In this document: positions 9,201 to 17,669 of the stretch, one piece after another
Layout: the number at the start of each line of letters is the position of its first letter
Numbering within the stretch: the first letter of the stretch is position 1
Source: Actinobacteria bacterium OV320
Lineage (GTDB): Bacteria > Actinomycetota > Actinomycetes > Streptomycetales > Streptomycetaceae
NCBI GenBank assembly: GCA_001298545.1
Contig: LJCX01000021.1
Location: 186,001-250,000, forward strand
Reading direction: 5' to 3'
Length of the DNA stretch: 64,000 nt
Translations under genes and position numbers: made by a program
Notes under the pieces: generated by a model
Seen by the model: only the letters and a program-made list of their open reading frames with translations
The model's database searches: none
What the model was told of the DNA's origin: nothing

Positions 9201-10456
9201 AACTGGCCCGGTTCCTGGCGGAGCGGGCGCGGCCCGCCGCGGTCGGCCTGCCGCAGAGTCTGCTCGCCGACGCCGTCCTCGACCCCCGCGTCCGTCCCGG
9301 CGACGGTCCCCGGGCGGGCGGCACACCGGAGCGGATCCTGCTCACCGGCGCCACCGGTTTCGTCGGCGTCCACCTGCTGGCGGAACTCCTGACGAGCACC
9401 GGCGCCGAGATCCTCTGTCCGGTCCGCGCCCCGAGCCCCGCAGCGGCCACCGAGCGCGTCCGACAGGCCCTGGACACCCACCGGATCGGCCTCACCGACG
9501 CGGCACGCGACCGGATCACGGCCGTCCCGGCGGACCTCGACCGCCCTCGACTCGGCCTGAGCGAAGAGGAGTTCACCGCACTCGCCCGCACCTGCGACAC
9601 GATCCTCCACAACGCGGCGAACGTCAGCGTCCTGCGCGAGTACGCCGGCCTGCGCGCCGCCAACACCGAATCGACCAGGGAACTGTTGCGCCTCGCGGCC
9701 CCGCGCCGGATCCCCCTGCACTTCGTGTCGACGCTCTCCGTCGCCCCGCCGCTCGCCCTCGCCGCCGAGGTACCCGAGGCGTTCCTCCCGCCCCACCCCG
9801 GGCTGCGCTACGGCTACCAGCAGTCGAAGTGGGCGGCCGAACAGCTGCTGCGCCAGGCCGCCGAGCGGGGCCTGCCGGTCACCGTGCACCGGCTCGGCCG
9901 AATCGTCGGACCGGCCGCCACCGGTCAGGTGAACGAACGGGACTTCCTCTGGAACGTGCTGCGCGCCGGGATCCCCGAGGGCATCGTCCCCGACCTCTTC
10001 GAGGAGGAGATCTGGACACCGGTCGACCACCTCGCCGAGGCGCTCGTGCGGCTCTGTCTCGGGCCGCCGGGTCCGGCGACCGTGTTCAACCATGCCGCCA
10101 CGCCCCCGGTGCGGCTCGGTGACGTCTACGACTGGCTGGAGGAGTACGGCTACCCGCTGCGGCGCCTGCCGCTGGACCGGTGGCGTGCCGAGTTGCAGCG
10201 TTCCTCCGGTGCCGCGGCCACCACGCTCGCCTTCTTCGACGCCCGGGACGCGGACGCGGGCGATGCCACGGGCGCGGATCTGCGCCTGGGGCGGGTCCGG
10301 GCCGACAACGTCGTGGACGCCCTGCGCACCGGCGGCGTCACCTGCCCGCCCGTCGGCAGGGAACTCGTCCACCGCTACCTCGACCACTGTGTCACCACCG
10401 GCAAGCTGCCCGCTCCCGCCGGGCGGCGGAGCCGTCCGGCAACTCCCGCGAAGTAA
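6200..10456 (+). CDS. scoA: NRPS with C-A-T-R domains, isonitrile lipopeptide synthetase
   Basis: 1418 residues starting at GTG 6200, coupled to scoB. Domains in order: condensation (HHIALDG, residues 136-142), adenylation (LHTSGSTGRPKG, 587-598), carrier (GAQSLQAI, phosphopantetheine Ser970) and a thioester reductase with the NAD(P) loop LTGATGFVG (1048-1056) and a Tyr-x3-Lys pair at 1206 and 1210. This matches ScoA and Mycobacterium Nrp (Rv0101), which acylate both amino groups of a diamino acid such as lysine or ornithine with beta-isonitrile acids and release the product by reduction. The amino acid used here was not deduced. No phosphopantetheinyl transferase lies in the window, so a host enzyme must supply the cofactor. 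Confidence 0.94.
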   Translation: MTPRRPLPPAQEGVWTGQRLDPDSPAYNTAEYVHIHGPVDAALFDEALHLVVAQTEALHVVYGVDDEGRPWEADAPAGDWRLHTADLTAEPDPQAAALAWMDEDLARPVDLARGLVFGHALLRIAGEEHLWYHRVHHIALDGFGLSLVARRVAEVYTALVAGEPVRDSGFGTPASVREEESAYRESPRFAEDRAYWTDRFADRPPVVTQAGRVALPGRTFHRRVVDLDAARTEVLRAVARDLKVTWSELLLAVTVARLHHTTGAPEIILSLPVMGRLGSVSLRVPCMVRNILPLRVPVAGSDSPRDLAVRISRELRAALPHQRYRYEQLRRDLGLLGGQRRLSGPGVNIMPFAYDLRFAGHRSTVHNVSAGPVDDLSVNVYDRSEGAGLRIAVDAHPDLYDAADLAAFQEGLLALLTAAVAAPDRTLDELRVRESVAVLDGGPLPGPARPVLGLIAEHAARSGGSVAVEHDGRRVTYAELLDSAHDLARRLAVRGVGPGDLVAITLPRGIDAVIAVLGVLLRGAAYCPFDPAAPPARGAGLLDEARPALVLTAATYADVTADDRPGPGTAPPAPPAAPAPDDLAYVLHTSGSTGRPKGVEVGHGALDHFVAGAAHRYGPRPGDRVLGFAPLHFDTSVEEIFLTLCAGATLVVRTDDMTDSVPAFLDACARLRISFLDLPTAYWHEVAHAVSTGTAALPTEVRTVVIGGESALPERVDRWREAVGTSVRLFNTYGPTEGTVVATVADLHDPGLAPGDVPIGLPLPGTAAAVVDGELHLLGGNLALGYRGNRPPDAARFAPLHALPGAPRAYRTGDLVRVGDDGQLRHLGRSDTEFKISGHRVHPAEVESALLRHPAVRDAVVVGQVLPGGTRRLVAYVVPDGPAPAAAAIREHLRTALPAAMVPSAVEFLDELPRTSSGKTDRHALATQLPVTRTAVVGTLEHTVTAVWRQVLGAATLSAQDDVFEQGAQSLQAIQAANRLGVALGREVKVAWLFQHPTAAELARFLAERARPAAVGLPQSLLADAVLDPRVRPGDGPRAGGTPERILLTGATGFVGVHLLAELLTSTGAEILCPVRAPSPAAATERVRQALDTHRIGLTDAARDRITAVPADLDRPRLGLSEEEFTALARTCDTILHNAANVSVLREYAGLRAANTESTRELLRLAAPRRIPLHFVSTLSVAPPLALAAEVPEAFLPPHPGLRYGYQQSKWAAEQLLRQAAERGLPVTVHRLGRIVGPAATGQVNERDFLWNVLRAGIPEGIVPDLFEEEIWTPVDHLAEALVRLCLGPPGPATVFNHAATPPVRLGDVYDWLEEYGYPLRRLPLDRWRAELQRSSGAAATTLAFFDARDADAGDATGADLRLGRVRADNVVDALRTGGVTCPPVGRELVHRYLDHCVTTGKLPAPAGRRSRPATPAK

Positions 10457-10546
10457 TGGGGTATTGCCGGGAACTCGCGGGCGCCGCTCCCCGACTACTG
10501 CAACAGAACCCGTCGCATCACGAGCCCCCCGCTGCAAGGAGCCCGC

Positions 10547-11593
10547 ATGTCGAAGAAACGGCCGGTCGCCGTCGCCCTGGCCGGCGCCCTCTGTCTGGTC
10601 ACCTCGGCGTGCGGCGCCGACTCCTCGACCGACAGGGCCGGCGGCAGCGGCGACAAGGCGTCCGCGGCCGCCGCCGGTTCCGGCTACCCGGTGACGCTCG
10701 AGAACTGCGGGGTCGCCGAGAAGTTCGGCGCGGCGCCGAGCCGGGTCGTCGTCATGAACGGCGCCTCGGTCGCCGAGGTCTCCACGCTCCTCGCCCTCGG
10801 CCTCCAGGACAGGATCGTGGCCAACCAGCAGAGCTACGGCATGTCCGAGGTCGCGGGACGAGCCGCCGCGATCAAGGCGCTGCCCAGCGGTGACGTCAAG
10901 CTCAACGACGCCTACGACATCCCGCGCGAGGCGATGATCGGACTGCGCCCGGACCTGGTGCTGTCCACGACCGCATACGGCTTCGACGAGAAGAACGGCT
11001 TCGCCACCCGGGAGCAGTTGACGCAGATCGGCGCCCACACCTATGTCTCACCGCAGGGTTGCGACCAGGACACCACGAAGATGACCATCGCCGACAGCTA
11101 CACGCTGCTGCGTGACCTGGGCAAGGTCTTCGGCGTCGGCGACCGGGCCGAGAAGCTCGTCGCCGATTCGGAGAAGCGCATCGCCGACATCGCCGCGAAG
11201 GTGAAGGGCGAGCGGCAGCCCAAGGTGATGGTGCTGTTCTCCAACATGGCGATGGGCGGCAACGACTTCAGCTCGGTCGTCGCCAAGGGCATCTACAACG
11301 ACATCCTGGCCAAGGCCGGCGGCTCCAACGCCTTCGAGTCCGCCTCCGAGACCTCCTTCGCCGACCTGAGCCAGGAGAAGGTGGCCGCCACCGACGTCGA
11401 CGCCCTCGTCGTCATCGGCTACAACGACCCCGACCCGGCGGCCTACGCCGAGAAACTGCTGAAGGAGTTCCCCCAGTGGCCGGCCGCGAAGAACAAGACG
11501 TACGTGGCCCTGTCGGACTCGATGTACCTCGGCCCGAGCAACGACCTGGCGGTCGCGAAGATCGCCGAGATGCTGCACCCCGACAAGGTCTGA
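10547..11593 (+). CDS. Metal/siderophore ABC transporter substrate-binding lipoprotein
   Basis: 348 residues with a lipoprotein signal ending VTSAC (Cys22) and the two-lobed FepB/BtuF fold (Peripla_BP_2). This is the receptor class for ferric siderophores, cobalamin and haem. It begins 90 bases after the NRPS and is followed directly by permease and ATPase genes, so it probably belongs to the isonitrile locus. A reasonable ligand is the metal-loaded isonitrile lipopeptide; this is inference from position. AAGGAGC precedes the ATG. Confidence 0.87.
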   Translation: MSKKRPVAVALAGALCLVTSACGADSSTDRAGGSGDKASAAAAGSGYPVTLENCGVAEKFGAAPSRVVVMNGASVAEVSTLLALGLQDRIVANQQSYGMSEVAGRAAAIKALPSGDVKLNDAYDIPREAMIGLRPDLVLSTTAYGFDEKNGFATREQLTQIGAHTYVSPQGCDQDTTKMTIADSYTLLRDLGKVFGVGDRAEKLVADSEKRIADIAAKVKGERQPKVMVLFSNMAMGGNDFSSVVAKGIYNDILAKAGGSNAFESASETSFADLSQEKVAATDVDALVVIGYNDPDPAAYAEKLLKEFPQWPAAKNKTYVALSDSMYLGPSNDLAVAKIAEMLHPDKV

Positions 11594-11610
11594 ACGGACC
11601 GAGGCTGTCC

Positions 11611-12615
11611 GTGGCCGTCGGCGCCCTGCTGGTGGTGCTCGTCGCCGTCATGGTGGCGGCGGTGAGCATCGGCGCGGTCAACATCCCGGTCGGCGACGTG
11701 TGGGGGATCCTCCTGCACCACCTCACCGGGCGGGGAACCACCGGCGACCCGGCCCTGGACCAGATCGTGTGGACCTTCCGGGCCCCTCGCGTCGCCCTGG
11801 CCGCCCTGGTCGGCGCGGGTCTGGCCGTCGCCGGTGCGGTGCTCCAGACCCTGGTCTCCAACCCGCTCGCCGACCCCGTGGTCCTCGGCTTCTCCTACGG
11901 CGCCTCGCTCGGTGCCGTGCTGGTCATCACCCTCGGCGGGGCGGCGCTCGGCGGACTCGGTGTGTCGGGCGCCGCGTTCGTCGGCGCGCTGGCCGCCGGC
12001 GCCCTGGTGTTCGCCCTCGGGCAGCGACAGGGACGGCTCGCCCCCACCCGGCTGGTGCTGGCGGGGGTCGCGGTCGGCTATGTCCTGCTGTCCGTGACCA
12101 GCTTCGTCCAGCTGCTCGCGACACCCACCGAACTGCGCACGGTCATGTTCTGGATGCTCGGCAGCGTCGCCGGCGCCCAGTGGAGCCAACTGCCGACCGT
12201 CACCGTGGTGGTCCTGACGAGCACGGCCCTGCTGACCCTGTTCGGGCGGCGGCTCAACGCCCTGCTCGCCGGCGACGAGTCCGCCACCGCGCTCGGCGTG
12301 GACGTCAACCGGCTGCGTGCCGTCCTGCTGGTCATCAGCGCGCTCCTCACCGGCACGGTCATCGCCGTCGCGGGCGGGGTCGGCTTCGTCGGCCTGATGA
12401 TCCCCCACCTGGTCCGCCTCACCGTCGGCGCCGACCACCGTCGGCTGCTGCCGCTGAGCGCACTGCTGGGCGCCGTCTACCTGGTGGTGGTGGACCTGCT
12501 CTCCCGCACCGTCAACCGCCCCAACGAGCTGCCGCTGGGCATCCTCACCGCCCTGCTCGGCGCCCCCTTCTTCCTGTGGCTGCTGCGCCGCAACAAGGGC
12601 CTGGACACCATATGA
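11611..12615 (+). CDS. FecCD/BtuC-type ABC permease
   Basis: About 334 residues and roughly ten membrane helices, of the class that imports siderophores and B12. The family motifs NPLADPVVLGFSYGASLGA near the N-terminus and GGVGFVGLMIPHLVRL in the coupling region are present. An upstream ATG (11476) in the same frame would overlap the binding-protein gene by more than 100 bases, so GTG 11611, preceded by GAGG, is preferred. The stop overlaps the ATPase start (ATGA). Confidence 0.88.
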   Translation: MAVGALLVVLVAVMVAAVSIGAVNIPVGDVWGILLHHLTGRGTTGDPALDQIVWTFRAPRVALAALVGAGLAVAGAVLQTLVSNPLADPVVLGFSYGASLGAVLVITLGGAALGGLGVSGAAFVGALAAGALVFALGQRQGRLAPTRLVLAGVAVGYVLLSVTSFVQLLATPTELRTVMFWMLGSVAGAQWSQLPTVTVVVLTSTALLTLFGRRLNALLAGDESATALGVDVNRLRAVLLVISALLTGTVIAVAGGVGFVGLMIPHLVRLTVGADHRRLLPLSALLGAVYLVVVDLLSRTVNRPNELPLGILTALLGAPFFLWLLRRNKGLDTI

Positions 12616-13412
12616 AACTGACCGTGGACCAGCTCCACATCACCCTGGAGAACAAGGCGATCCTCCGCGAGGTGAACCTGGAGGCGGCGGGGGGCGACAT
12701 CGTCGGACTGGTGGGCCCCAACGGCAGCGGCAAGTCCACCCTGCTGCGCACGGTCTACCGCTCGCTGCGCCCGGCCGACGGGGTGGTGCGGGTGGGCGGT
12801 GACGACGTGTGGGAACTGTCGGCCCGTGCCGCGGCCCGGCGCACGGCGGCCGTCCTCCAGGACGCCGGTACCACCACCGGCCTGAGTGTGACCGAGATCG
12901 TCGCGCTCGGCCGCACCCCCCATCACGGCCTGCTGGGCCGCGACGGCCCCGAGGACCGCGAGGCGGTGGCCGAAGCGGTCGCCCGCTGCGGAGTCGCCCC
13001 CTTCGCGCACCGGGACTACGCCACCCTGTCCGGTGGCGAACGCCAACGCGTCCTGCTGGCCCGCGCCCTCGCCCAGCGCCCGCGGCTGCTCGTCCTGGAC
13101 GAACTCACCAACCACCTCGACATCCGCGCCCGGTTCGAACTGCTCCACCTCATCCGCAGCACCGGTATCACCACCCTCGCCGTCCTGCACGACCTCGACC
13201 TGGCCGCGCGCCTCTGCGACCACCTCGTGGTGCTGCACGAGGGCGCGGTGGTGGCGGCGGGTCCCGTCCTGGAGGTCCTCACCCCGGACCTCCTGCGTGA
13301 CGTGTTCGGCGTACGGGGCGACACGGAACGGCATGCCGACGGCGTCGTCCGCATCACCTACGCGGCCGAGCCGCTCGACCTGGACCGGGAGACCGAGCCC
13401 GCCGAGCGGTGA
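12612..13412 (+). CDS. FepC-type ABC transporter ATPase
   Basis: 266 residues. Walker A is GPNGSGKS (35-42), the signature is LSGGERQR (139-146) and Walker B is LLVLDE (159-164). The D-loop region reads DELTNHLD rather than the usual DEPTNHLD, a conservative oddity. It overlaps the permease gene by four bases and completes a three-gene uptake cassette. Energises import of the ligand bound by the 10547 lipoprotein. Confidence 0.92.
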   Translation: MKLTVDQLHITLENKAILREVNLEAAGGDIVGLVGPNGSGKSTLLRTVYRSLRPADGVVRVGGDDVWELSARAAARRTAAVLQDAGTTTGLSVTEIVALGRTPHHGLLGRDGPEDREAVAEAVARCGVAPFAHRDYATLSGGERQRVLLARALAQRPRLLVLDELTNHLDIRARFELLHLIRSTGITTLAVLHDLDLAARLCDHLVVLHEGAVVAAGPVLEVLTPDLLRDVFGVRGDTERHADGVVRITYAAEPLDLDRETEPAER

Positions 13413-13502
13413 CGTGCGGCCGGCCCCGGCCCGCATGTGTACGAATGGTCTCGATCCGGGCCGCTGCTTGGGCTGCGGGAGCGGTGCGGCAATCATGGGG
13501 CC

Positions 13503-14618
13503 ATGCACCGGCCCGTCCGCCTCCCTGCCCACGAGTGGTTCACGGTCGACGACTCGACCCTGAACATCGCGCTCGTGTACCCGATGCAGGGTCCCGCCGG
13601 CGTGTTCGGACCCACCTGCGAGACCTGCGCCCGGCTGGCCGCGGAGGAGATCAACAAGACGGGCGGAGTGCTCGGCAAGGAGCTGCGGCTCCTCGAGGTC
13701 GACGGGGGCGCCGAGCCGCGGCAGGTCGCGGAGGAAGTGGAGGCCCTGGTGGCCACCGGCGCGGTGCACGGGGTCACGGGCTGGCACATCTCCTCGGTGC
13801 GGCAGGCGATGGCCCCGCGGATCGCGCACCGGGTGCCGTACGTCTACACCGCGCTGTACGAGGGCGGCGAGCGCACCGACGGCGTCTACCTGACCAGCGA
13901 GACCCCCGCCCGGCAGCTGCTGCCCGCCATGCGCCTGCTCACCGAGGCCCGGGGCGTGCGCCGTTGGTTCGTCGTCGGCAACGACTACGTCTGGCCCCGG
14001 CGCACCGCCCGGGCCGCCCGCCGCTACGCACGCGACTCCCGCGGCCGGGTGTGCGGCGAGGCGTACCTCCCGCTGGGCACCGACGACTTCCACGACGTGC
14101 TGGGCCGGATCGAGCGGGCCGACGCGCACGCCGTACTGATGCTGCTGGTCGGCAGTGACGCGGTCCGCTTCAACCGGGCCTTCGCCGCCGCCGGGCTCGA
14201 CCAGCGCTGCCTCAGGCTGAGCACGCTGATGGACGAGAACATGCTGCTGGGCAGCGGCCCCGAGGCCACCGTCGACCTCTACAGCACGGCCGGCTTCTTC
14301 GCCTCGCTCGCCGACCAGAACACCATGGACTTCCACGGCCGGTACGCCGACCGCTTCGGGGTGGCGGCCCCTACCCCGGGCAGTCTCGGTGAGTCCTGCT
14401 ACGAGGGCGTACTGCTGCTCGCCGCACTCATCGAACGGGCCCGCACCCTGGACGTCGCCGCCATCGGAGCCGCGGCCGACACCGTCTCGTACGAGGGTCC
14501 GAGAGGCCTGATCGGCCTGGAGGGCCGGCATGTGCGCCAGCGCATCTATCTGGCGCAGGCGGACGGTCTCGACTTCAACGTCCTCGCTCAACTGCGCGCT
14601 CCGCACGAGCTGTCGTAG
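13503..14618 (+). CDS. Cytosolic AmiC/UrtA-like amide-binding protein
   Basis: 371 residues related to periplasmic binding proteins of the urea/short-chain amide type (Peripla_BP_5/6), with ALVYPMQGPAGVFGP at the front and the VVGNDYVWPRRTAR segment that parallels VGSDYVFPRTANK in the UrtA protein of this window. No signal peptide or lipobox is present, so it should stay in the cytosol, like AmiC, the ligand sensor of the amidase operon. No AmiR-type antiterminator lies next to it. It may sense amide or urea for the adjacent transporter. An ATG at 13437 would add 22 unlike residues, so 13503 is preferred. It overlaps the convergent marR gene by 44 bases. Confidence 0.75.
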   Translation: MHRPVRLPAHEWFTVDDSTLNIALVYPMQGPAGVFGPTCETCARLAAEEINKTGGVLGKELRLLEVDGGAEPRQVAEEVEALVATGAVHGVTGWHISSVRQAMAPRIAHRVPYVYTALYEGGERTDGVYLTSETPARQLLPAMRLLTEARGVRRWFVVGNDYVWPRRTARAARRYARDSRGRVCGEAYLPLGTDDFHDVLGRIERADAHAVLMLLVGSDAVRFNRAFAAAGLDQRCLRLSTLMDENMLLGSGPEATVDLYSTAGFFASLADQNTMDFHGRYADRFGVAAPTPGSLGESCYEGVLLLAALIERARTLDVAAIGAAADTVSYEGPRGLIGLEGRHVRQRIYLAQADGLDFNVLAQLRAPHELS

Positions 14619-15051
14619 CGCCGGCTCCGTCCTCGAGCGCCTCCGCCAGGCGGTCCAGCAGGACTTCCAGCCGTTCGCCCCGCTCTTCCCCGAGCAGCGG
14701 CTCCCACCCCGCCCGGTCGGCCCGCACCGCGCGGACCAGTTGCTGCCGGCGCTCCATGCCCCGCGGGGTCAGGCAGGCCAGGACGCGGCGCCGGTCGGCG
14801 GGGTCGACCCTGCGGAACACCAGGTTCTGGTCGACGAGTTGGTCGATCAGCTTGGTCGCGCTCGGCGCCGGCATGACGGCGTGGTCGGCGAGGGCCGTCA
14901 TGTGGTGCCCCTGCCCGTCCGAGAGCAGATCCAGCACCCACCACGCCTCCACCGAGCAGTCGAACTCCTCCAGCACGGACTGGAGTCGGTGTACGGCGAG
15001 ACGCTCGACCCGGGTCAGCAGACGGAGTAGATCCCGGGGCTGCTTCGCCAT
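14575..15051 (-). CDS. MarR-family transcriptional regulator
   Basis: 158 residues with the winged-helix core (WWVLDLLSDGQGHHMTALADHAVMPAPSAT is the helix-turn-helix stretch) and the DPADRRRVLACLTPRG wing typical of MarR. It is transcribed away from urtA, sharing a 262-base intergenic region with an inverted repeat, so it may control the urea/amide transporter, itself or both. Its 3' end overlaps that of the AmiC-like gene. Confidence 0.88.
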   Translation of the reverse strand: MAKQPRDLLRLLTRVERLAVHRLQSVLEEFDCSVEAWWVLDLLSDGQGHHMTALADHAVMPAPSATKLIDQLVDQNLVFRRVDPADRRRVLACLTPRGMERRQQLVRAVRADRAGWEPLLGEERGERLEVLLDRLAEALEDGAGATTARAERAVERGR

Positions 15052-15160
15052 CGCACTCCTCCGCTCGAAGTCCTGGTTCCCCTCATGGGGTTGGGCGGGA
15101 GCCTACCGCAAAAGGTCCTTTCTCCAGGAAGTATCAATGCCCGCTTTATTGCTTCCAGCA

Positions 15161-15204
15161 GAAACTGTTCATCAATTGCGCGGAAACGCGGCGGAAACAG
15201 TTTC
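15161..15204. promoter_or_regulatory. Inverted repeat between marR and urtA
   Basis: GAAACTGTT (15161-15169) and AACAGTTTC (15196-15204) are exact 9-base inverted copies 26 bases apart in the divergent marR-urtA spacer, about 110 bases before urtA. Within the loop two GGAAAC steps spaced 11 bases also occur (15182 and 15193), loosely like half-sites of the nitrogen regulator GlnR. Candidate operator for MarR or GlnR; neither is proven. Confidence 0.4.
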
Positions 15205-15313
15205 CTCGCAGGTTGTGCGCCAACACCGCGGCTACCGAAGCGCGTTGGATCCCCTTTCTCCCCAGAGTCCTTCCGCTCCCTTCGCACCGCCCTTCGGGGC
15301 ATGGAGGTTTTGT

Positions 15314-16570
15314 ATGTCCGGGCTCAGCATCAGCAGGCGCGGCCTGTTGGCCGGTATCTCGGCGGTCGGCGCCTCCGCCGCCCTCAGCGCCTGTGGCGCC
15401 AAGACGGGTGAAGGCTCCTCGACGGACGCGGCCGGCGCCTCCGCCGACACCTCAGGCAGCACGGTCAAGGTCGGTCTGCTGAACTCCCTGTCGGGGACCA
15501 TGGCCATCAGCGAAGTCACTGTCCACAACGCCCTGTTGCTCGCCATCAAGGAGATCAACGCGGCTGGTGGCGTGCTCGGCAAGAAGCTCAAGGCCGTCAG
15601 CCAGGACGGCGCCTCCGACTGGCCGACCTTCGCGGAGAAGGCCGAGGCCCTGATCAAGGACGACAAGGTCGCGGCCACCTTCGGCTGCTGGACCTCGGCC
15701 AGCCGCAAGGCCGTCAAACCGGTCTTCGAACGGTACAAGTCGCCGCTGTTCTACCCGGTGCAGTACGAGGGCCTGGAGGAGTCGCCGTACATCTTCTACA
15801 TCGGCGCGACCACCAACCAGCAGATCGTCCCGGCCCTCGACTATCTCAAGAAGCAGGGCCTGACCAAGCTCTACCTGGTCGGCAGCGACTATGTGTTCCC
15901 GCGCACCGCCAACAAGATCATCAAGGCCTATGCGAAGGCCAAGGGAATGACGGTGGTCGGCGAGGACTACGCGCCGCTCGGGTCCACGGAATTCGGCACC
16001 ATCGTCAACAAGGTCAAGGACTCCGGCGCGGACGCCGTGTTCAACACCCTCAACGGCGACAGCAACGTGGCCTTCTTCAAGGAGTACAAGTCCTCCGGGC
16101 TGACCGCCAAGAGCATGCCGGTGCTGTCGGTCTCCATCGCCGAGGAAGAGGTGAAGAGTATCGGCACCCAGTACCTCCAGGACCAGCTGACCGCGTGGAA
16201 CTACTACGAGACGACACCCGGCGCGGCCAACACCGAGTTCGTGGCGGCCTATCAGGCCGAATACGGCAAGGACAAGCCGACCAGTGACCCGATGGAGGCC
16301 GCCTACATCTCGGTCTACCTGTGGAAGGCGATGGTGGAGAAGGCCGGCTCCTTCGACGTCGCCAAGGTCAAGGCGGCCTCGGACGGCATCACCTTCGACG
16401 CTCCCGAGGGCAAGGTGACGGTCGACGGCGCGAGCCAGCACGTCTACAAGACGGCCCGGATCGGCAAGGTCGGCGCGGACGGCCTGATCACGGAGGTCTG
16501 GAACTCCGGCGGCCCGATCAAGCCGGACCCGTACCTCAAGGGCTACGACTGGGCCTCCGGCCTGTCCTGA
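15314..16570 (+). CDS. urtA: Urea/short-chain amide ABC transporter binding protein
   Basis: 418-residue binding protein with a twin-arginine lipoprotein signal (SISRRGLLAG, then LSAC with Cys27), so it is probably exported folded by Tat and lipid-anchored. The mature part is the UrtA type: TVKVGLLNSLSGTMAISE, GCWTSASRKAVKPVFE and YPVQYEGLEESP. Full-length. GGAGG lies six bases before ATG 15314, fixing the start. Permease and ATPase genes follow. Confidence 0.92.
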   Translation: MSGLSISRRGLLAGISAVGASAALSACGAKTGEGSSTDAAGASADTSGSTVKVGLLNSLSGTMAISEVTVHNALLLAIKEINAAGGVLGKKLKAVSQDGASDWPTFAEKAEALIKDDKVAATFGCWTSASRKAVKPVFERYKSPLFYPVQYEGLEESPYIFYIGATTNQQIVPALDYLKKQGLTKLYLVGSDYVFPRTANKIIKAYAKAKGMTVVGEDYAPLGSTEFGTIVNKVKDSGADAVFNTLNGDSNVAFFKEYKSSGLTAKSMPVLSVSIAEEEVKSIGTQYLQDQLTAWNYYETTPGAANTEFVAAYQAEYGKDKPTSDPMEAAYISVYLWKAMVEKAGSFDVAKVKAASDGITFDAPEGKVTVDGASQHVYKTARIGKVGADGLITEVWNSGGPIKPDPYLKGYDWASGLS

Positions 16571-16585
16571 TCCCGGCCCGGACCC

Positions 16586-16657
16586 GCGCCTCGGCCTCGT
16601 CCTGATCCCGGTCGGATCCGATCCGATCCGATCCGGACCTGCGCCTCGGCCTCGTCC
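16586..16657. repeat. Short direct repeats between urtA and urtB
   Basis: A 17-base sequence (GCGCCTCGGCCTCGTCC) occurs at 16586-16602 and again at 16641-16657. Between the copies GATCC is repeated four times (16615-16634). The 211-base gap otherwise shows only the urtB ribosome site GGAG at 16771. Probably slippage or duplication products with no coding role. Confidence 0.8.
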
Positions 16658-16781
16658 AGCGCCTCGGCCCGGTCCTGATACCGGCCCGCTCCCCGCTCCC
16701 GCGGTGGGACCCGGCCCCGTCCAGGGGCCGGGGCACGCCCATGGCCCGCCCGCACCCCCGTCCCCGACCAGGAGCCGCTTC

Positions 16782-17669
16782 ATGACGGTCATCCTCAACC
16801 AGTCCTTCACCGGCATCAGCATCGGCGCCGTCCTCCTGCTCATCGCGCTCGGCCTGACCCTGACCTTCGGGCAGATGGGCGTGATCAACATGGCGCACGG
16901 CGAGTTCATCATGACCGGCGCCTACACCACGTACGTGCTGCAGAAGTCCATCAGCGGCGCGGGCGTCTCGCTGCTCGTCGCCCTGCCGGTGGCCTTCCTG
17001 GTGGCCGGCGCGATGGGCGCGCTGCTGGAGTGGCTGCTCATCCGGCGCCTCTACACCCGCCCGCTGGACACCCTGCTGGTCACCTGGGGCGTCTCCCTGA
17101 TGCTCCAGCAGCTCGCCCGGGACGTCTTCGGCGCCCCCAACGTGCAGACCCACGCCCCGGACCTGCTCACCGGCAACATCTCGATGGGCGGCGGCATCAC
17201 CTTCGCCAGCAGCCGCCTGTTCATCCTCGGCCTGGCCCTGCTCAGCGTCCTCGTCCTCACGATCGTCCTGCGGCTCACCCCGCTCGGCCGCCGGATCCGG
17301 GCCGTCGTGCAGAACCGCGACCTCGCCGAGGTGTCCGGCATCGCCACCGGCCGGGTCGACCGCGTGACCTTCTTCATCGGCTCGGGCCTCGCGGGCGTGG
17401 CCGGCGTCGCGCTCACCCTGGTCGGCCCGATCGGTCCGACGATGGGCACCAACTACATCGTCGACGCCTTCCTGGTCGTCGTCGTGGGCGGCATCGGGCA
17501 GCTCAAGGGGAGCGTCATCACCGCCTTCGCGCTCGGCGTGCTCCAGTCGGTCCTCGAGTACTCGACGACGGTCAGCGTCGCCAAGGTCATCGTGCTCGTG
17601 GCGATCGTCGCCTTCCTCCAGTGGCGACCCCAGGGCCTGTACACACTGCGCACCCGGAGCCTGGCATGA
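16782..17669 (+). CDS. urtB: Urea ABC transporter permease UrtB
   Basis: 295 residues with eight or so helices, of the LivH/UrtB branched-chain permease type. Motifs include FGQMGVINMAHGEFIMTGAY and VVVVGGIGQLKGSVI. ATG 16782 follows GGAG at 16771; upstream in-frame codons are low-complexity and rejected. The stop overlaps urtC (ATGA). Confidence 0.92.
   Translation: MTVILNQSFTGISIGAVLLLIALGLTLTFGQMGVINMAHGEFIMTGAYTTYVLQKSISGAGVSLLVALPVAFLVAGAMGALLEWLLIRRLYTRPLDTLLVTWGVSLMLQQLARDVFGAPNVQTHAPDLLTGNISMGGGITFASSRLFILGLALLSVLVLTIVLRLTPLGRRIRAVVQNRDLAEVSGIATGRVDRVTFFIGSGLAGVAGVALTLVGPIGPTMGTNYIVDAFLVVVVGGIGQLKGSVITAFALGVLQSVLEYSTTVSVAKVIVLVAIVAFLQWRPQGLYTLRTRSLA

Noticed and set aside
5918..11038. 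A 1706-codon open frame on the minus strand
   Set aside because: It lies opposite scoA and the binding-protein gene, which have clear domains. Long antisense frames are expected at this GC content.
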